Shown here in pieces: positions 36,129 to 36,437 of a DNA stretch of 36,437 nt. The position numbers and the translations under genes are program-made. Source of the DNA: Desulfatibacillum sp. (GTDB taxonomy: Bacteria > Desulfobacterota > Desulfobacteria > Desulfobacterales > SpSt-501); contig DYEU01000031.1 of the NCBI GenBank assembly GCA_020725555.1, positions 116,761 through 153,197 of the forward strand, given 5' to 3'. The notes beneath the pieces are model-generated. The model saw nothing but the letters and a program-made list of their open reading frames with translations, had not been told where the DNA came from and did not search any database. Numbering within the stretch: position 1 is the stretch's first letter; each line of letters opens with the position of its first letter.

Positions 36129-36261
36129 GATCCGCCCTCCAGGCCGTTTTCCCCTTTTGGGCACAGGGGGCGGGCGATTGCAAGAAAAAATCGACGCGGG
36201 CGGAGATTCCCGCCTCAGGCCTCCCACCCCGGCCGGGGCCGGCTGCGGCCGAAAAACCCTA

Positions 36262-36290
36262 TTGACAAGCACGGGGTTGTTCCATAAAAA
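36262..36290 (+). promoter_or_regulatory. Candidate promoter of tRNA-Asn
   Basis: A perfect TTGACA (36262-36267), a 17-base spacer and TAAAAA (36285-36290) lie about 70 bases before the tRNA. The surrounding AT-rich patch stands out. Apart from this promoter, nothing else was recognised in the gene-free stretch 36129-36360. Confidence 0.6.
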
Positions 36291-36360
36291 TTCGCGTTTA
36301 CGACACGGACCGCAAAGCGCCCCGCCGTCCGGCGGCGTCTCGTTCCGCGTCCGCATGCGA

Positions 36361-36436
36361 TCCCCGATAGCTCAATCGGCAGAGCGGGTGGCTGTTAACC
36401 ACTAGGTTGCAGGTTCGAGTCCTGCTCGGGGAGCCA
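36361..36436 (+). tRNA. tRNA-Asn (anticodon GTT)
   Basis: A complete cloverleaf with encoded CCA. The acceptor stem TCCCCGA (36361-36367) pairs fully with TCGGGGA (36426-36432), followed by discriminator G and CCA (36434-36436). The D stem is GCTC/GAGC. The anticodon stem is GGTGG/CCACT with loop CTGTTAA, giving anticodon GTT at 36394-36396. The T stem is GCAGG/CCTGC with loop TTCGAGT. It decodes AAC and AAU. With the nearby non-discriminating AspRS, it is probably charged first with Asp and then amidated. Confidence 0.97.
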
Positions 36437-36437
36437 A

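Overview
The window is very GC-rich bacterial chromosome with tightly packed, mostly operonic genes. It carries a Wood-Ljungdahl acetyl-CoA synthase cluster (acsV-acsD-acsB-acsC-acsE), a TRAP transporter with a Tat-exported binding protein, a complete Dpp-type peptide ABC transporter with peptidases, and an AspRS of the non-discriminating type near a tRNA-Asn gene. This suggests an anaerobe, most likely a high-GC member of Desulfobacterota ('Deltaproteobacteria') or a neighbouring phylum. That placement is inferred from gene content alone. Long antisense ORFs are widespread and are GC-driven shadows. No insertion sequence, integrase, CRISPR array or phage gene was seen.

Left part (1-2149, minus strand): a TRAP operon dctQ-dctM-dctP, with dctP cut by the window edge. 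Its promoter lies in a 193-bp region that is divergent from the acs side and contains four copies of AAACGC.

Region 2150-12617 (plus strand): a CoA-transferase/GNAT fusion, then acsV (corrinoid reductive activator), acsD and acsC (corrinoid iron-sulfur protein), acsB (acetyl-CoA synthase) and acsE (methyl-THF:corrinoid methyltransferase), ending in a strong hairpin terminator. Together these move a methyl group from methyl-THF to the corrinoid protein, keep its cobalt reduced, and join methyl, CO and CoA (or run in reverse to oxidise acetate). The CO dehydrogenase subunit (acsA/cooS) is absent from the window. AcsD carries an unusual octapeptide-repeat extension of about 195 residues.

Region 12639-18201 (plus strand): a promoter and a tight two-gene unit. 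It encodes a 1396-residue protein with PPDK-type ATP-grasp and phospho-His domains but no PEP/pyruvate barrel, and an atypical, enlarged GAPDH. This pair, together with the AcsD extension, is the best candidate here for undescribed biology.

Region 18216-22637: rsmA (minus), a small winged-helix protein and a PreP-type M16C metalloprotease (plus).

Region 22660-31371 (minus strand): P1-family (NylC-like) peptidase, dppA-dppB-dppC, M20 peptidase, dppD, dppF, panB. The genes from the M20 peptidase to panB overlap by 4-8 bases, so this is a peptide import and breakdown operon with one pantothenate gene at its end.

Region 31465-36436: hisS and aspS (plus), an uncharacterised 460-residue protein (minus) and tRNA-Asn (plus) at the right edge. 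No gene-free stretch exceeds 300 bases. The longest are 36129-36360 (tRNA promoter), 12528-12749 (terminator and promoter) and 6027-6231 (candidate internal acs promoter).
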